Below are positions 1 to 12,364 of a DNA stretch of 62,000 bases, piece by piece (within the stretch, counting starts at the first letter, position 1; every line of letters begins with the position of its first letter). Below the pieces are notes generated by a model. That model was not told the DNA's origin and made no database searches. It saw only the letters and a list, made by a program, of their open reading frames with translations. The DNA is from Liolophura sinensis (lineage: Eukaryota > Mollusca > Polyplacophora > Chitonida > Chitonidae). The stretch lies in contig NC_088299.1 of NCBI RefSeq assembly GCF_032854445.1, positions 6,858,324-6,920,323 on the forward strand, written 5' to 3'. The translations under genes and the position numbers were made by a program.

Positions 1-125
1 TTTGGGGGGGGGGGGTGGGGGTTGGAGGTAGGAATATTCCATTTAACAACGTGTCATGATAACCAAATTATTAGCATTTTCTTTTCTCATGTATCCTTGT
101 GTATCCACTACTAATTTCCTAGGAG

Positions 126-414
126 AGAGACCGCGGGATCAAACCCGGGTCGGGCCATAACAAAAAATGGGACTTACTGCTGCCTCGCTTGGCTCTCAGC
201 ATTGAGAGGTTATAGTAAGGAAACAGTAATGGTTGGCCTGGTGTCAGTATAATGTGGTTGGATGGGGTGTCATGTCTGGTGTCTTTTGCATGATAATTCA
301 GTAGGGGCTGCAGTTTTGCGGCATGGATTCCTGCAACAAGAAAACGCAACATATGTACAACATATGACCGAAAAATGGTAAAATACGACGTTAAACCCCA
401 AGCATACATACATA
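126..414 (+). repeat. SINE B (B2 head), nearly complete
   Basis: GGGATCAAACCCGGGTCGGG (B-box-like), body with GTCAGTATAATGTG and GGGGTGTCATGTCTGGTG, and the shared tail TACGACGTTAAACCCCAAGC. Confidence 0.8.
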
Positions 415-467
415 ATTTCCGTGATATCATAAGTTGTTCAAGAAGTCTCTCAGAAAAAGCCTAATGA

Positions 468-614
468 CAGCTTCCTCTGCGTTCAGTACCTACGGATGGT
501 CGTGGGTTTCTTCCGGGGTCTGCCCGATTTCTAACCACCACAATGCTGGCCACCGTCCTATAAGTGAAATATTCTTCAGTGTATTGTAAAATGCCGATCA
601 AATAAATAAATGAA
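468..614 (+). repeat. SINE A, 3' part
   Basis: GGATGGTCGTGGGTTTC, AATGCTGGCCACCGTC, AAGTGAAATATTCTT and an AAATAAATAAATG tail. Confidence 0.82.
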
Positions 615-3365
615 TATAAGTTATTCATGATCATACTATTCCCTATATCATGCTTCAACTTGCCTGCACTATAAGCTCATTAAGTTTAATCTATATCGGC
701 CTGCTGCTAATCGGAAATATCCTTGTCCTTCCCGTTGAGAGGCCATTGTCAATAGACAAATTCTTCCTAATGATTTTTGATCAGGTTTACATTCCCTGCT
801 ACTATCTCTTCTCTCGGTTGGTCGAATTCTGACCGTTCTGCTTGAATGTGCAGCTCTGCGAGACGGAAACATTGGGTGTGTATGCCGGGTTTCCCATTGA
901 GGAAAGCAGTGTTGATTTAATGTTGTTAGGATGGCCTGTTGAGCAAATAATAAACCTTCCATCGATCGACGTCATAATAAGATTGGGCACTCGGCATGAT
1001 GCGGTGTTGGTTTACAGTTACATTACCGGGGAGTTGATCAAGTGTGTAGCAGAATGCCGCCCGGAATGTAGCGGACTACCGGTATGACACGAAAGCAGAC
1101 ACTGTAACGGTTTACGAGGTCAAATTGTGATGATGAGCTTTACGTGTTCCAGCGCTTTGCAAAGTAAAACCTATGTGAGATCGACATTATATACACATAT
1201 ATGAGGTATCCCTGATGAGAACGAAAATTCGAAACTGCGGATGGAATAGATTTTATGCGAATCATCCAGAATGTGCTTGGAAAACGACATGTATTCAAAC
1301 TGACTCACTCACTTTTTTGCGTGAATGATTCTATATATCATAATGAAAAACAACAGGCTGACGTTAACGGTTAACGTTTTTCCGTGTATATTCTAAAAAA
1401 TGTAAGCGCAAATTTGTTGAGGGTTTCATGTGGTCTTACACGCAGGCCCTCCTTATAAGCGCAGGTTAAGATAGAATTTCCACAATTTGACTGGCCAAGC
1501 GACAGACAGAACGACCCAGTAAGCAGCAGCTCGTGCGCATTTTCTGAATAGAACTTATAGCACATAATGTTATAAGCCAAATGACATGCAATTCTGGTTA
1601 GCTCCATTTACAACGATTAAGACTTTCCATGTGTATGACGCTCGTGACCTAAGCAGCTCGTTCGCAAAAACTGGCAGGTACACAGGAAAAAAATGTGACA
1701 CAGGAAAGAGTTAATTTTCTCACAGTATTGTTCAAAATGAACTTACTAGGCAAAAAAATAAATAAATAACGGTGGACGAGGAGAAAAGGATTATAAGGAT
1801 ATGGTGGGTAATTTAGCGGTAGCAATGTTGTTTAGAAACTCTTAATAAATCTAAATGAAGTAATTTCTGACAATATCTGATGGCCCTTCTAGTCAGAAAG
1901 TTCGGACTAAGTCACAGCTACAAAAGTGAAGTTCATACAAATGTTACCAAAGTGTATATGTATAGTTTTGATTGCACTGATGCAATTCGATAATTGAGTA
2001 TCTGTCTGGATATCTTTCATCGGTTAATCTAATCCGCTTGTTGTATATAATCTAATATCTAGAATTTGTGGGGTTTCAGTCTGAGATCATGTACCCGTGG
2101 GTATCAGGTAGCGATTCGGTTAACTGTTCAGTAAATAACAGTCCATATAACAATTCGTATGGCGTCATTCGATAGGACTTGACCTACAGTGCATGGATAG
2201 CGTGCCAAGTAAGCTATATGGAACCTTAGAATAAAGTAAGGTTTAAGGAAGTATGGGTCAGTTAACTATTCTCAGTCCAGTGAACAAGCCGAACAGCGCT
2301 CCTATAGAATCCATTCTAAAGCAAAAGTCACTTTAAAAAAAGAATTAACCACTCTTTGAAATAAATTAAACTTTTAAAATAAAAATTGAACAGAATATAA
2401 AAAAGAAAATTTTATTCCATTTTTGTGTGTGTGTATCTGCATTAAAATGGCGAATGTGACATTACTTGTCTACGTCAGGGCCAGAGAAAATTGGAGAAAT
2501 TAATATGGTCCACCTTACAATTAAAGCCTTTAGCTCCATTTATTTTAGTGAAAAGGAAGAAGGTATTTTCAGACATGGATTTCAATGGTCATTCTACTGA
2601 TGTTAACTTCATTTTTACTGTGTATTTACCTTTGAATAGACAGTTTAGGTCTCATGACGGTGATGAAGCTTGTTACGAGTTTATCTCATCGTTGATATTA
2701 TCAGAGACACGAAGCCCTTTACATAAAACCTTTACGTGCAAAAACCTTTAGAACAGTGTGTACGGTTCCGTGTTGTATGTGAACTGAGAAAAAGGCATCT
2801 AATTACAAACCCATTTGCACTTCATCATTTGTTTGCGGCCAAGATAAATTGACCCCCTAATGACTCAATAACAGACTCCAAATCAATGAAAATGAAAAAC
2901 CCTAGAGAGCACCGAATTACTCTCAATTTTCTTTCCTCAGTCTATTTCGCTAGTGGAAATCATACCGTCCTCGTCAGACAGATGTTAGTGTGCATAGCCA
3001 ATTGGAGACCGAATGGTAAAAATGCAAGCTGTAGCCCATTATGGACTTAGTTAATGCAAAAAAGTTTAACACACTGCAGTATTATGAAGCAGTAGTAATG
3101 TTTAATCTGCATACATGTCAATATTTTTCAGAGGTAATTTCCTTTTAATCGCCAGGACACACGAGGTCACTATGATTTGTAACATTCTTTTAACGCAGTG
3201 ATTTTTTCCCAACCTGATTTCACACAGTAACATCTAACACTTGATTTACACAAGGATCTGTGTCCGACACTTAATTTACACTATTGACTTTTAATTCATT
3301 AGGATTTTACAAAAAGGTTTGTACAAACACCTTGACATCTTATATTTATCATTTACAACCATTCT
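615..3365. other. No supported gene
   Basis: Several short open frames (for example 842-1,087 and 2,491-2,751) lack splice context, repeats of known families and any recognisable motif. Unique-looking AT-rich sequence. Confidence 0.5.
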
Positions 3366-3621
3366 GGACCGCTTCGGTGGCCTAATGCTTGGAACGTCGT
3401 TTTGGAAGTCGGGAGAACCCGGGATCAAACCTGGGCCGGGTCATACCAAAGGCTTTAAAAATGGTACTTGCTGTTGCCTGGCTTGGAGACTGATACTTCA
3501 GAGGTGGCAGCACTTTGGCGTCATTGACTCGCCCTGCCGCAAGAGGACACAATATATGTACACACAGCTATTGACTCCCATTCCTAATAGAAAAATTGTT
3601 AAGTACGTCGTTAAACCCCAA

Positions 3622-3635
<14 letters not shown>
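3366..3635 (+). repeat. SINE B (B2 head), full length
   Basis: It starts GACCGCTTCGGTGGCCTAATG (tRNA-like A box), with GGGATCAAACCTGGGC as B box, and ends AGTACGTCGTTAAACCCCAAG before a TA run. Confidence 0.85.

Positions 3636-3658
<23 letters not shown>
3624..3658. repeat. TA microsatellite
   Basis: An uninterrupted run of about 16 TA dinucleotides at the 3' end of a SINE B, where such tails commonly expand. Confidence 0.95.
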
Positions 3659-3660
<2 letters not shown>

Positions 3661-4402
3661 ACCACTGAAGCTATTTTCATCTATTATCTTTTGGCAAATG
3701 TCTTCAAGGCAACTACCCTTTTCAAGTCCTAACTACATGCGTCGTTATCTGCAGTAAAAAAATCCTTACCAAGATGGGAACAAATCTTGTGCCAAAACTG
3801 CGTGCCAAAATCTGCTTTATAATTTCCGTATTTCACGATCTGATGTTATGAATGTACACAAATAAAATCCATGCGTTCCAGGTGCTGCCATTGAGACGGT
3901 ATCCATGGAAATAACCACGACTGGGAAAGCAGACAGCACAGTGTAATTTTTCGATGGATACCCACAAACCCAAGGCATGCAAAACATAGACACTGACACA
4001 AACTTTGTATGTGAGGCTACAACCTTGATGTTTTGGTTAAATTTGCAACCAGACACTTATTTGACATCGGCTTCGATGAGCTTGAAAGGTTCAGACAAGA
4101 AGTCTCGAATCATTCCGGGTGATTTGATACGGAGGATTGGGACTGGAGACGTAAGGAGACAATAATGGTTTCGCCGCGCCTGATAACCACGCGAGATTAC
4201 GGTGACATCCTGTGATTAGACTTCCGGTTATGGCCGCGAAATCCCGCCGTAAACAGTAAACTTTTAAAGGGGACCGGGATTCGATACTGTTCGAGCGTCA
4301 GTATTCAAAGGCCGTGTCTGATTTAACGATCGTTTAGAATTGGAACGTCGCATGCGCATATTGAAAACTAATGGATGGACTGAAAAAGAGGGCACTGAGT
4401 AT

Positions 4403-4663
4403 AGGGGCCTGCGTGGACCAGGGGATTAGCACACCAGCACAGCCTAATGACCCAGAAGTTTCTCACCAATGCGGTTGCTGTGAGTTCAAATCCAGTTCAT
4501 GCTGGCTTCCTCTCCGGCCATACGTGTAAAGGCCTGTCAGAAACTTGTGGATTCCCCCGGGCTCTGCCCGGTTTCCTCCACCCATAATGCTGGCCGAAGT
4601 CTTATAAGTGAAATATCCTTGAGTACGGCGTAAAACACCAATCAAATAAATAAGTAAATAATC
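4403..4663 (+). repeat. SINE A, full length
   Basis: A tRNA-like head (GGGGCCTGCGTGGACCAGGGG ... GTGAGTTCAAATCCAG), conserved core and AATAAATAAGTAAATA tail. Confidence 0.88.
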
Positions 4664-4965
4664 CATACGTTATACACAGCTAGAACAACCCTCATACCAA
4701 TATCTGTTCACTGATTCATACACATGGGCTAGCTACATGCTTTTATTTGAAATCCTTACCCAATGCTCATCACAGCGCCCATAAGGAAGTAAGAGAAGTC
4801 GTGAGAGGAGAAATAGTCAATAGGTTTTCTATAGGCGTGTACCATCTTAGTTTATAGTAAGTTGTCATTAGACATTAAAAATCTTACACGCGCATGAAAA
4901 TCTATTCATTGTGTTTTTGATATCAGATGCCATGTACCAGTACCGATAACCATCGTGAAGGACGC

Positions 4966-5083
4966 ATGACTGGGTGGGGTGTCATGTCTGGTGCCTTCGG
5001 CATGATACGCTGTTAACGGCAGCACTTCTGGACTCGCCCTGCCACAAGAATACACAATATATGTCCACGCATATAATGACTCA
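4966..5083 (+). repeat. SINE B, 3' fragment
   Basis: GACTGGGTGGGGTGTCATG, CTTCGGCATGATACG and ACTCGCCCTGCCACAAGA. Confidence 0.7.
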
Positions 5084-5087
5084 TAGT

Positions 5088-5340
5088 TATATACTTGAAT
5101 TTTTCACAAATACGATTGCTCACTAAAACCACGGACATTCGGCAAGTTACTGACGAACTTTCTCACGTGTGACGCGTAGGCCTATAAAGTTGCACGTCAT
5201 GTTGGTCGAAGGAAAGCCCTCTTCAACACACGTAAGACTTATTGTTCCCCAGGCCCTAAACAAAGACAAATTCCCTGCCAAGGCCGGGATTGAACCCACA
5301 TCTCGTTACCTCGTGACCTCGTGTTTAAGGAGTTAACCGT
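5088..5340 (-). repeat. SINE C, tRNA-like, minus orientation
   Basis: GGCCGGGATTGAACCCACAT is the complement of a tRNA-type B box. GACGAACTTTCTCACGTGTGA is shared with 9,035-9,060, and the head with 14,595-14,745. Confidence 0.55.
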
Positions 5341-5489
5341 CTTTTTACTTGTGGACCTACATCCTAATCCTCAGCGGAGGAAGATACTTGATAAAGATTT
5401 GAATGATATTAATTATACCTTTAATATCTGCCTTGTTTTGTTTGGATGCAAATGATTTATTTTGTAATTATCACTGCCACCTTTCATAT

Positions 5490-5825
5490 ACGCTGATTAC
5501 AAATGCCATCTGTCCCATGCACGCTGATGATCATTGCTGCCTCTCCCACGCTGATAATCAATGACGCTTGCCAAACGCTGATAACCAATGCCACCTAGCC
5601 TGAGCTGATGATCATTGCCGCCTGCCCTGCACTGATGATTCTACGATGATGATCCATGCCGCTTGCCAAACGTTGATAATAATTGCCGCTTACCCTGTGC
5701 CAATGATGGCCTATCCTACGCCGATGATCATCGCCGCTTGTCACACGCTGATGACTAATGACCCCGTCATATGCTAATAATCAATGCCATTTACCCTGTG
5801 TTAATGATCAACGCCACCCTTCCTT
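5490..5825. repeat. Degenerate minisatellite, about 28-30 bp
   Basis: Repeated variants of CGCTGATGATCAATGCC followed by a short GCTTGCC-type spacer, roughly ten units, with many substitutions and length changes. Confidence 0.65.
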
Positions 5826-5977
5826 ATATGCCCCAAATTAGCCCTTTTTTCCTTCAGTTTTCAATCATCTAAAATTGGACATACAAACGCGGTTATAAAA
5901 CATTGATGAAAAAGGGTGATCTAAACTAGGCTCCACTTAGAACGACTTTTTCATCCAATTTTTGTGACCTAAATTAG

Positions 5978-5979
5978 AT

Positions 5980-6018
<39 letters not shown>

Positions 6019-6226
6019 TTTGATTGGTGTTTTATGCCGTACTCAAGTAAATTTCACTTATACGACGGCGGCCAGCATTATAGTGGGAGGAAACCGGGCA
6101 GAGCATGGGGGAAACCCACGACCATCCGCAGGTTGCTGGCAGACCTTCCCACGCTCGGCCGGAGAGGGAGCCAGCATGAGCTGGACTTGAACTGACAGCG
6201 ACCGCATTGGTGAGAGGCTCTTGATA
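5978..6226 (-). repeat. SINE A, minus orientation
   Basis: Starts with a (TTTA)n tail, GATTGGTGTTTTATGCCG and ends with the head part ATTGGTGAGAGGCTC. Confidence 0.87.
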
Positions 6227-6805
6227 TATGCGAGTTTGTGCCCACTGTAGACCAATCAAACGTTAGATCTACTGATCAATGCGTACACGGAAGCAGCCAT
6301 AAATTGGTGAACTGAACAGGGCGAACTTCAAAGTCGGCCTTTTTCAGTCAGGCAAATCTATGCTATAATGTGACCTTGGCTATTTGTTTATGCTGATGTA
6401 CTTTTTATCCCTTGCCTCGGTAACTCAATCAAGCCATGCAACCTGTGTGACACATAGGCGGGCAGAATAAACTAGATTTCATCCAAGCAATAAAGTATTC
6501 TGAATTAAGATCTCCTACGAGATGGTGACCCTAACGATTTACTCTGCCATCTTGTTTTTCTACATAGAGAGTCCACATGTCATGAGCTCAATAACTTCTT
6601 ATATGAATCGCACAAATTCTGCATTTGATTGGTTAGACAGTCTATCCAATGAAATTTAAGTTCAATTGTTTTTCTGTGATCGTCGATTTTTCCCTTCCTT
6701 CAGCCTCCTGAAACAAACTTTATACTACTTTGTGGCCTACAAATCCAATGAAATCTATTTGCATAGGTTTATTAACTTCCTCGGTCACCAAAACATCAGA
6801 TCTGA

Positions 6806-7115
6806 CCAGCTACGTGCAAGGGTCAGAATGGTCACGGATAAAATTTGCAATGTCGAATTATCTCCACTTGTTTTCACGGAACAGTCTGACCGTGAGTAAT
6901 TCTACCTATCATTCTCAGTTCTCTCTTCGGATTTCGAATGTCCGCTGCGCTATCCTCCATGGACGGCCAGCAGGGATTGTATGAGGGACATCTAATATTG
7001 CTCCCAGACTGGTAATGGCAGGTGGGCTCAAGGGAAACGAACGTTTTTAGCTTTGCTCTTGCGTAAGCTGACAGCATAATTTGTCAAACCCTGATACCAT
7101 GTCTGCCAGTGGCTA
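6806..7115 (-). repeat. Dispersed repeat E, copy 1
   Basis: The reverse complement contains ACATGGTATCAGGGTTTGAC, TTCGTTTCCCTTGAG and GGAGGATAGCGC.GCGGAC in the same order as 27,640-27,920. The two overlapping open frames here are not supported as genes. Confidence 0.65.
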
Positions 7116-7524
7116 TATTCCATGACAATTCGCTTGGCAGGTCAAGCCATGTCAGGCCGACGGGGCTACCATTTCAGTAGAACAATAAACTTTTGTTGCC
7201 TGAAAACTTAGATCTGAGGTCAACACATGGTCGAAACATTTCAGGAACAATGAAGTCCGTAGCTATCCACATTCCACTACATGACCGTCGTGTAAGATAC
7301 ACGTACGCCGTATATATCTACTACATGTAGCGGAACTTGCTTACGTTATGTCGGTCATGGAAATAGGCAAACTAAAGTAAGAATCCTTATTTCATGATAA
7401 AACCGTTGCACTCAGCTCAGTATTGACATAAATACATATGAAAATTATTCATGTTATTTTACACACGTGTAATAAAGTACACAAATTTGATGGAAGTAAA
7501 ACTTTCACTGTGGTTATGAATATC

Positions 7525-7795
7525 ACTGGTTTTAATCAATGATAAGCAAATACAGTGATTTTGCTATTAGACTTGGTTCAGCCGAGATTTTAATCAATGA
7601 TAAAACCAATAAAGCAGTTCACATAAGATTTTAATAAATGGTAAGAAAAGGAAATGATTCACATTATGTTTTAATCTATGCTGGGCACATAAGGTGTTTT
7701 TTCCAAAGATTTTACTCAATGATAAAGCAAATAAAGGGGTTCACCTAAGGGTTTAATCAATGGTTAACAAATAAAGTGGCTCACACAAAAACAAA
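7525..7795. repeat. Degenerate tandem repeat, TTTAATCAATGATAA units
   Basis: About six units of roughly 40-55 bp, each with TTTTAATCAATGATAA followed by CAAATAAAG and TTCACATAAG. Strongly diverged. Confidence 0.6.
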
Positions 7796-8060
7796 CCGTA
7801 TCAAGCGTATGATTGAGAAACACAGATAACGAACCCTGAATCAAACGGTGTTACAAAACAAACATTCTGCAATCCAGTTTTACTCCAGGCCAGTATTGAA
7901 CCCGTTCCGAGTTTAGTTACAAACAATAAAATGTGCTTTCATAAATTTCAAAAGCTTCAGTTTGTCTCATATGGATTCTACATTTGAAATGTTAACAGCT
8001 TCAGCAGGTAAATTGTGTACTATGATCATTAGCGTTTTGTGATGCTCTCATATGTATTGC

Positions 8061-8326
8061 GGGGCCTCCGTGGCTCCGCTAGTAGATTAACACGCTAGCG
8101 CATCGTAATGACCCAGTAGCCTCTCACCAGTGAGAGTTGTGAGTTCAAGTCGAGCTCATGTTGGCTTCCTCTCCGGCCATACGTGGGAAGGTATGGCTAC
8201 AACCTGCGGATGGTCGTGGGTTTCACCCGGACTGCGCGGCTTACTCCAACCATAATGCTGGCCGCCGTCATATCAGTGAAATATTCTTGAGTACGGCGTA
8301 AAACATCAATCAAATAAATAAATAAA
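8061..8326 (+). repeat. SINE A, full length
   Basis: GGGGCCTCCGTGGCTCCGCTA head, GTTGTGAGTTCAAGTCGAG B box, core and AAATAAATAAATAAA tail. Confidence 0.9.
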
Positions 8327-8982
8327 ATATATATTGCATTTCTATCAAGTACATGTGGAATGTTCTGCATACAACGTAAAAATATCCAGGAGATTTGTTC
8401 TGTGAGTCATTTCATTCAGTTACCTACTTAAAACGTTACCTGTGTTAAATTAATCAATATTGCTCGAAGACTTTTCATACGAGCTTTGCTACAAAACTCT
8501 GGGCAAAATTATTGATTTCATATTTGTAAAGTATATGGAATAATCCACTCATTGGAAAGATACGAGACTGTTTAAAGTTCTCCTCACTATGACTGTAGCA
8601 TTGTCGAGTGCATGTTCAGCAGAGCAAGAATCGTGTGGCTCACCAATCGGTAATGTACGAGTGGCGAAACGCAGTCTAATCTTGCCTTATCCGGTATCGG
8701 GGTGACCGCGTTTCGCGAACCTTGGCAGATGTAGGCGCATGAGTGACAACCCGCTGAGAATATTTCATATTTCTCCCACTTGCAGTGAGGCATTCATGCA
8801 TAAACGATTGATGCGATTCAGTGGCAATTTAGCACAGTCTAACTGACGTGTTTAAGTACCTAGCACATCTTCGTTGCCTATGAAACGATGAACAGCTTGC
8901 ATCAGTATTCAGTAATAACATGAAATACACGGCCTGATTATAGATTTATTTATTTATTTGAATGTAGACTGCTATATTCAGG

Positions 8983-9070
8983 GACGTTTTTCACTCATAT
9001 ACTAATGCCGCTTGCCAGCCGATTTTAGGAAATTACTGACGAACTTTCGTCATGTGTGAACATACCGATT
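8983..9070 (-). repeat. SINE C fragment
   Basis: AAATTACTGACGAACTTTCG matches the SINE C copy at 5,150. It overlaps the upstream extension of the first coiled-coil exon's frame. Confidence 0.45.
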
Positions 9071-9205
9071 TAAGTACCCATCCCAAGTTTGTTTCTTTTA
9101 TGGCGGGTATAGCAATGCTAGTAGTTAAATGTTTCTGTTGCAACTATCAAGTCTACAGAATGCACTATTTAGGCTATTATTTAACACTATCGTCTTTCTT
9201 TTCAG

Positions 9206-9562
9206 ATACGAAATGGTACTGCGGTTTGTTTGGGAGACACAGGAAGAAGCAGATGCGCATGCCAACGATTGGGGAGAATACTACGGTATTGAAAGAAGTG
9301 GAACCGGAACAAGTGGTAGTTGTTTCCCAGGAAGCCACAGAGATTGATCATACCGAAGAGATGGTGCAAATTGCGGAAGTGGATAACGTGATTGTCAAGG
9401 AGACGGAGATTCCCATGTCCACCGATGAAAAGTTAAAGCTATTTGAGGCTCATTTCCGGGACTTGATCTCCTGCTTGACAACGTACGAGGCACGCACTGA
9501 AGAGTACCGAGTGCGCCTGTGCAGAATTAGAACGGAAATGGATTTACTGTACCACGAAAAAG
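9206..9562 (+). CDS. Coiled-coil protein gene, first visible coding exon
   Basis: First visible exon of a seven-exon gene ending at 23,872. A pyrimidine-rich tract followed by CAG at 9,203-9,205 marks the acceptor, and AAAAAG|GTGAGT at 9,563 is a strong donor. The frame is open for 119 codons: a basic stretch (GRHRKKQ), an acidic Val/Glu-rich middle, then an amphipathic helical segment (about the last 48 residues, TDEKLKLF to LLYHEK). The exon enters with one base of a split codon already used and leaves in phase 1, matching the exon at 13,793. The frame stays open upstream to an ATG at 9,052, but that part overlaps a SINE-like fragment, so the true start is probably in an unseen upstream exon; an internal ATG near 9,255 is the other choice. 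No enzyme motif or membrane segment is visible, and I do not recognise the family. Confidence 0.72.
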
Positions 9563-9763
9563 GTGAGTTGACAGAAGTTAGGTGCACATAGTTGACGGCA
9601 TTTTAAATAATGCTTCACTAAATAAATAGGTATGGTTTTTTTTGTTTTATTTTAGGGGTTTTTTCCGGGGGGGGGGCATATTTTTATGTTGCATCACATA
9701 ACATGTGAAGTTTGAAGCTGAAGATATTGATGTTTACTTAACTCCGTAGTTCAGCTAGAATGG

Positions 9764-9856
9764 ATGTTATGCTATTACTGGAATGGATGTTATGCTATTA
9801 CTGGAATGGATGTTATGCTATTACTGGAATGGATGTTATGCTATTACTGGAATGGA
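9764..9856. repeat. 23-bp minisatellite, left part
   Basis: Four units of GGAATGGATGTTATGCTATTACT. The array resumes at 10,219 after a SINE insertion. Confidence 0.9.
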
Positions 9857-10218
9857 GTGAGTGAGTGCTTGGGGTTTAACGTCGTACTCAACAATTTTTC
9901 AGTCATATGACGACGAATGAATCATTAGGGTGCATGCACGTGTAATGTGCCTCCTTGTTGCAGGACGGATTTCCACCGCTCTTTTATTTAGTGCTGCATC
10001 ACTGAGACGACTTACCGAAGGCAAGTAAGCCGTCTCGCCCGAGCCATTATACTGATACGGGTCAACCAGTCGTTGCACTATACCCTTCATGCTGAACGCC
10101 AAGCGAGGAAGTTACAACTTCCTCTTTTAAAGTCTTAGGTGTGACTCGACCAAGGATTGATCCTGGATCTACCGGTCCCGAAGCGGACGCTCTACCAACT
10201 GTGCTATCCGGGCCGGTC
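9857..10218 (-). repeat. SINE B (B1 head), full length with target duplication
   Basis: GTGAGTGAGTGCTTGGGGTT tail, body, and the complement of a tRNA head (CGGACGCTCTACCAACTGTGC). Flanked by ACTGGAATGGA on both sides (9,846-9,856 and 10,219-10,229). Inserted in the 23-bp minisatellite. Confidence 0.92.
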
Positions 10219-10245
10219 ACTGGAATGGATGTTATGCTATTACTA
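10219..10245. repeat. 23-bp minisatellite, right part
   Basis: One more unit of the array at 9,764-9,856, beginning with the duplicated target ACTGGAATGGA. Confidence 0.85.
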
Positions 10246-10335
10246 GAATGTGATGAATGTGGCGAATTAAGTACATTTAAACCAGCCATACCATATTGGT
10301 GGAAGACAAGTGGTGTTCAACCAATTTAAATACTC

Positions 10336-10656
10336 GACCGATTCGGTGGCCTAATGGTTAGAGCGTTTGCCTCGAAATGGATGGCTGCGGGATTACACCT
10401 GGGTCGTGTCATATCTATCACTTTAGTAATGGTATTTGCTGCAAAATCGCTTGGTGCACAGTAATGAGACATTCGCTCAAGGAAACACGACTTGTTGGCT
10501 GGAAAGTTACGAAAGTTAGATTTGCGAAGTGTCGTTAAAGTGGTGTAAGAATAATATAACCGGGTGGGGTGTCATTTCTGATGTGTTCGGCATGCTGCTT
10601 AAGTGGCGGCAACTTCTTTGCCTTTAAGTACGACGTTAAAACCCACCCATACACAC
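10336..10656 (+). repeat. SINE B (B2 head), full length
   Basis: GACCGATTCGGTGGCCTAATG head, GGGTGGGGTGTCATTTCTG body, GTACGACGTTAAAACCCA tail and an AC-rich end. Confidence 0.88.
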
Positions 10657-11513
10657 ACACATATGTAACCACTGGTGCTTGTGCTAGGTTTAAGATATTC
10701 TTGCCTGTACCTCATATAGGAGAAGTTTTTAGATGCATAACAGACAGGGGTAAGATATTACATATGCAGGCGCCAGACGCTCATCAGCTGACAGGGGTAC
10801 ACTCACCGCGAGATAAATTCCTACATCCGCGTGATTTAATTTACTTCTGCCCGGTTTTTCCTGGAAATCCCCGCAGCTGTTAAGTTTCATATACTCACTT
10901 AGGGAGTGACAAAGCTATAATACAGCCTGTCGGGTCACAATTATGCCATGTATACCCTGTCGCGCAGCCGAATGGCGCGGTACAACTGCTCACAAAGAGA
11001 CCTGGTACAGCGGCACACAGCGACGATCGATCTCAATACGCTTAACTGGACGGAACGGCGAGTGCCACGAAGATACTATGAGATGTGATTAATTGACTCA
11101 AGGATCTTTTGCTTTACCATCAAATCCTGAATCACCAATATTAAAGAGGGAATACATTAAACGGACATTACTATAATGGGAATGCGTAGGGGTTTTTTCT
11201 CGCTGGCACTGAAAAAACTGCTTATTGGTTATCCTTCAATCTGGTCCTCGTTTTAAGGCAGCCTTTGGTGTTAATGCCACTCAAATTGAAGTGGGCTTTA
11301 ATATTCTATTCACCACTGACATATATTTGTAAATTAACGTATTCAACGGATACGCTCTAGAAAAACTTCACCAAAGGGCTTAAAGAAAAGAATTCTGGGT
11401 GTAGACTTGGAAAATTGTTCTCGACATTTCGTAGAGACTGTTTGCTTCATATTTTGAATCGATAAAGACGATGGTATGGAAGCCGATTTTGGCCATTCGT
11501 CATTTCGCTATTT

Positions 11514-11662
11514 AGTGGGAAGGTCTGGCAGCAACCTGCGAATGATCGAGGGTTTCTTCCGGACTCTGCCCTTCAGCTCCTCCCACCATAATGTTGGCCG
11601 CTGTCGTATGAGTGAAATATTCTTGAATCCGGCGTAAAACAGCAATCAAATAAATAAATAAA
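11514..11662 (+). repeat. SINE A, 3' part
   Basis: GGGAAGGTCTGGCAGCAACC to AAATAAATAAATAAA. Confidence 0.85.
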
Positions 11663-12228
11663 TCATTTCGCTATCTCGACCATTTCAAAATTCCGTGAGG
11701 TCGTAAGTTTTGTCCCGCATATGGACCAAAACTAGACACAAGCGCTATCGCGTGTACGCGCGACTCCACATAACTTTACTACCTTGGATCATCTTTCTCA
11801 AGCTGTTGATCACCCGGTACGATAATCCTTTTCCTTGCGCGATATGCGACCTTTTTGAACTACTATCGTTCTATGCCAGCTTTTTCATCATCCGCGAGAT
11901 ATTACACGATATCCTGACTTAAATAGTGAATAGGGATTGAATATGGAGATATTCATCTGGGCATGGTACCTTTATGATGACACAATATGATCAGTGTTTA
12001 ACGCCAAATGATGATGTGAATGGTGCGAGAGATAGTGGTATTCCTGTCATTAGCATACGCGTATCTACCGCGGTTTTTTAAAGTAATACGATGATGTTCG
12101 GGTATTCACACCCCTTATCTCGACCCTGCCTTGTCTATCGACAAGCCCCTGTTACATTCTCAGACACTTCCACGATCTCTACAGTTATTTGAATCTTATC
12201 ATTAAGTGAGAACTACTGCATATGTACC

Positions 12229-12360
12229 TGGGCCCAGTTTCACCAAGCTCTCTTAACGTTACGAGCTCACAACTACCATGACGATGTAATGTCTACAATA
12301 CTGGTTGCAGTCATAGTTAAGTGAACGTAACGTTAAGAGTGCTTCGTGAAACCGGGCCTA
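12229..12360. mobile_element. Short hairpin MITE
   Basis: An inverted repeat of about 33 bp (GGGCCCAGTTTCACCAAGC on the left, matching the reverse complement of the right end GTGAAACCGGGCCTA) encloses about 65 bp. It abuts the foldback element: its last two bases are the first two of the TAGATG target copy. The GGCCCGGTTTCACGAAGC terminus is a common invertebrate MITE type (recalled). Confidence 0.7.
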
Positions 12361-12364
12361 GATG

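Larger units (their letters stand above)
6230..8060. other. Intergenic; repeats E and a degenerate tandem repeat only
   Basis: Apart from dispersed repeat E (6,806-7,115) and the tandem repeat at 7,525-7,795, nothing recognisable. Confidence 0.5.

Noticed and set aside
3319-3732. 137-codon open frame
   Set aside because: A translation of SINE B and a TA microsatellite (repeated Tyr-Ile).
6666-7077. Three overlapping short open frames as genes
   Set aside because: They lie in dispersed repeat E, which recurs inverted at 27,640-27,920 without the frames being kept open.
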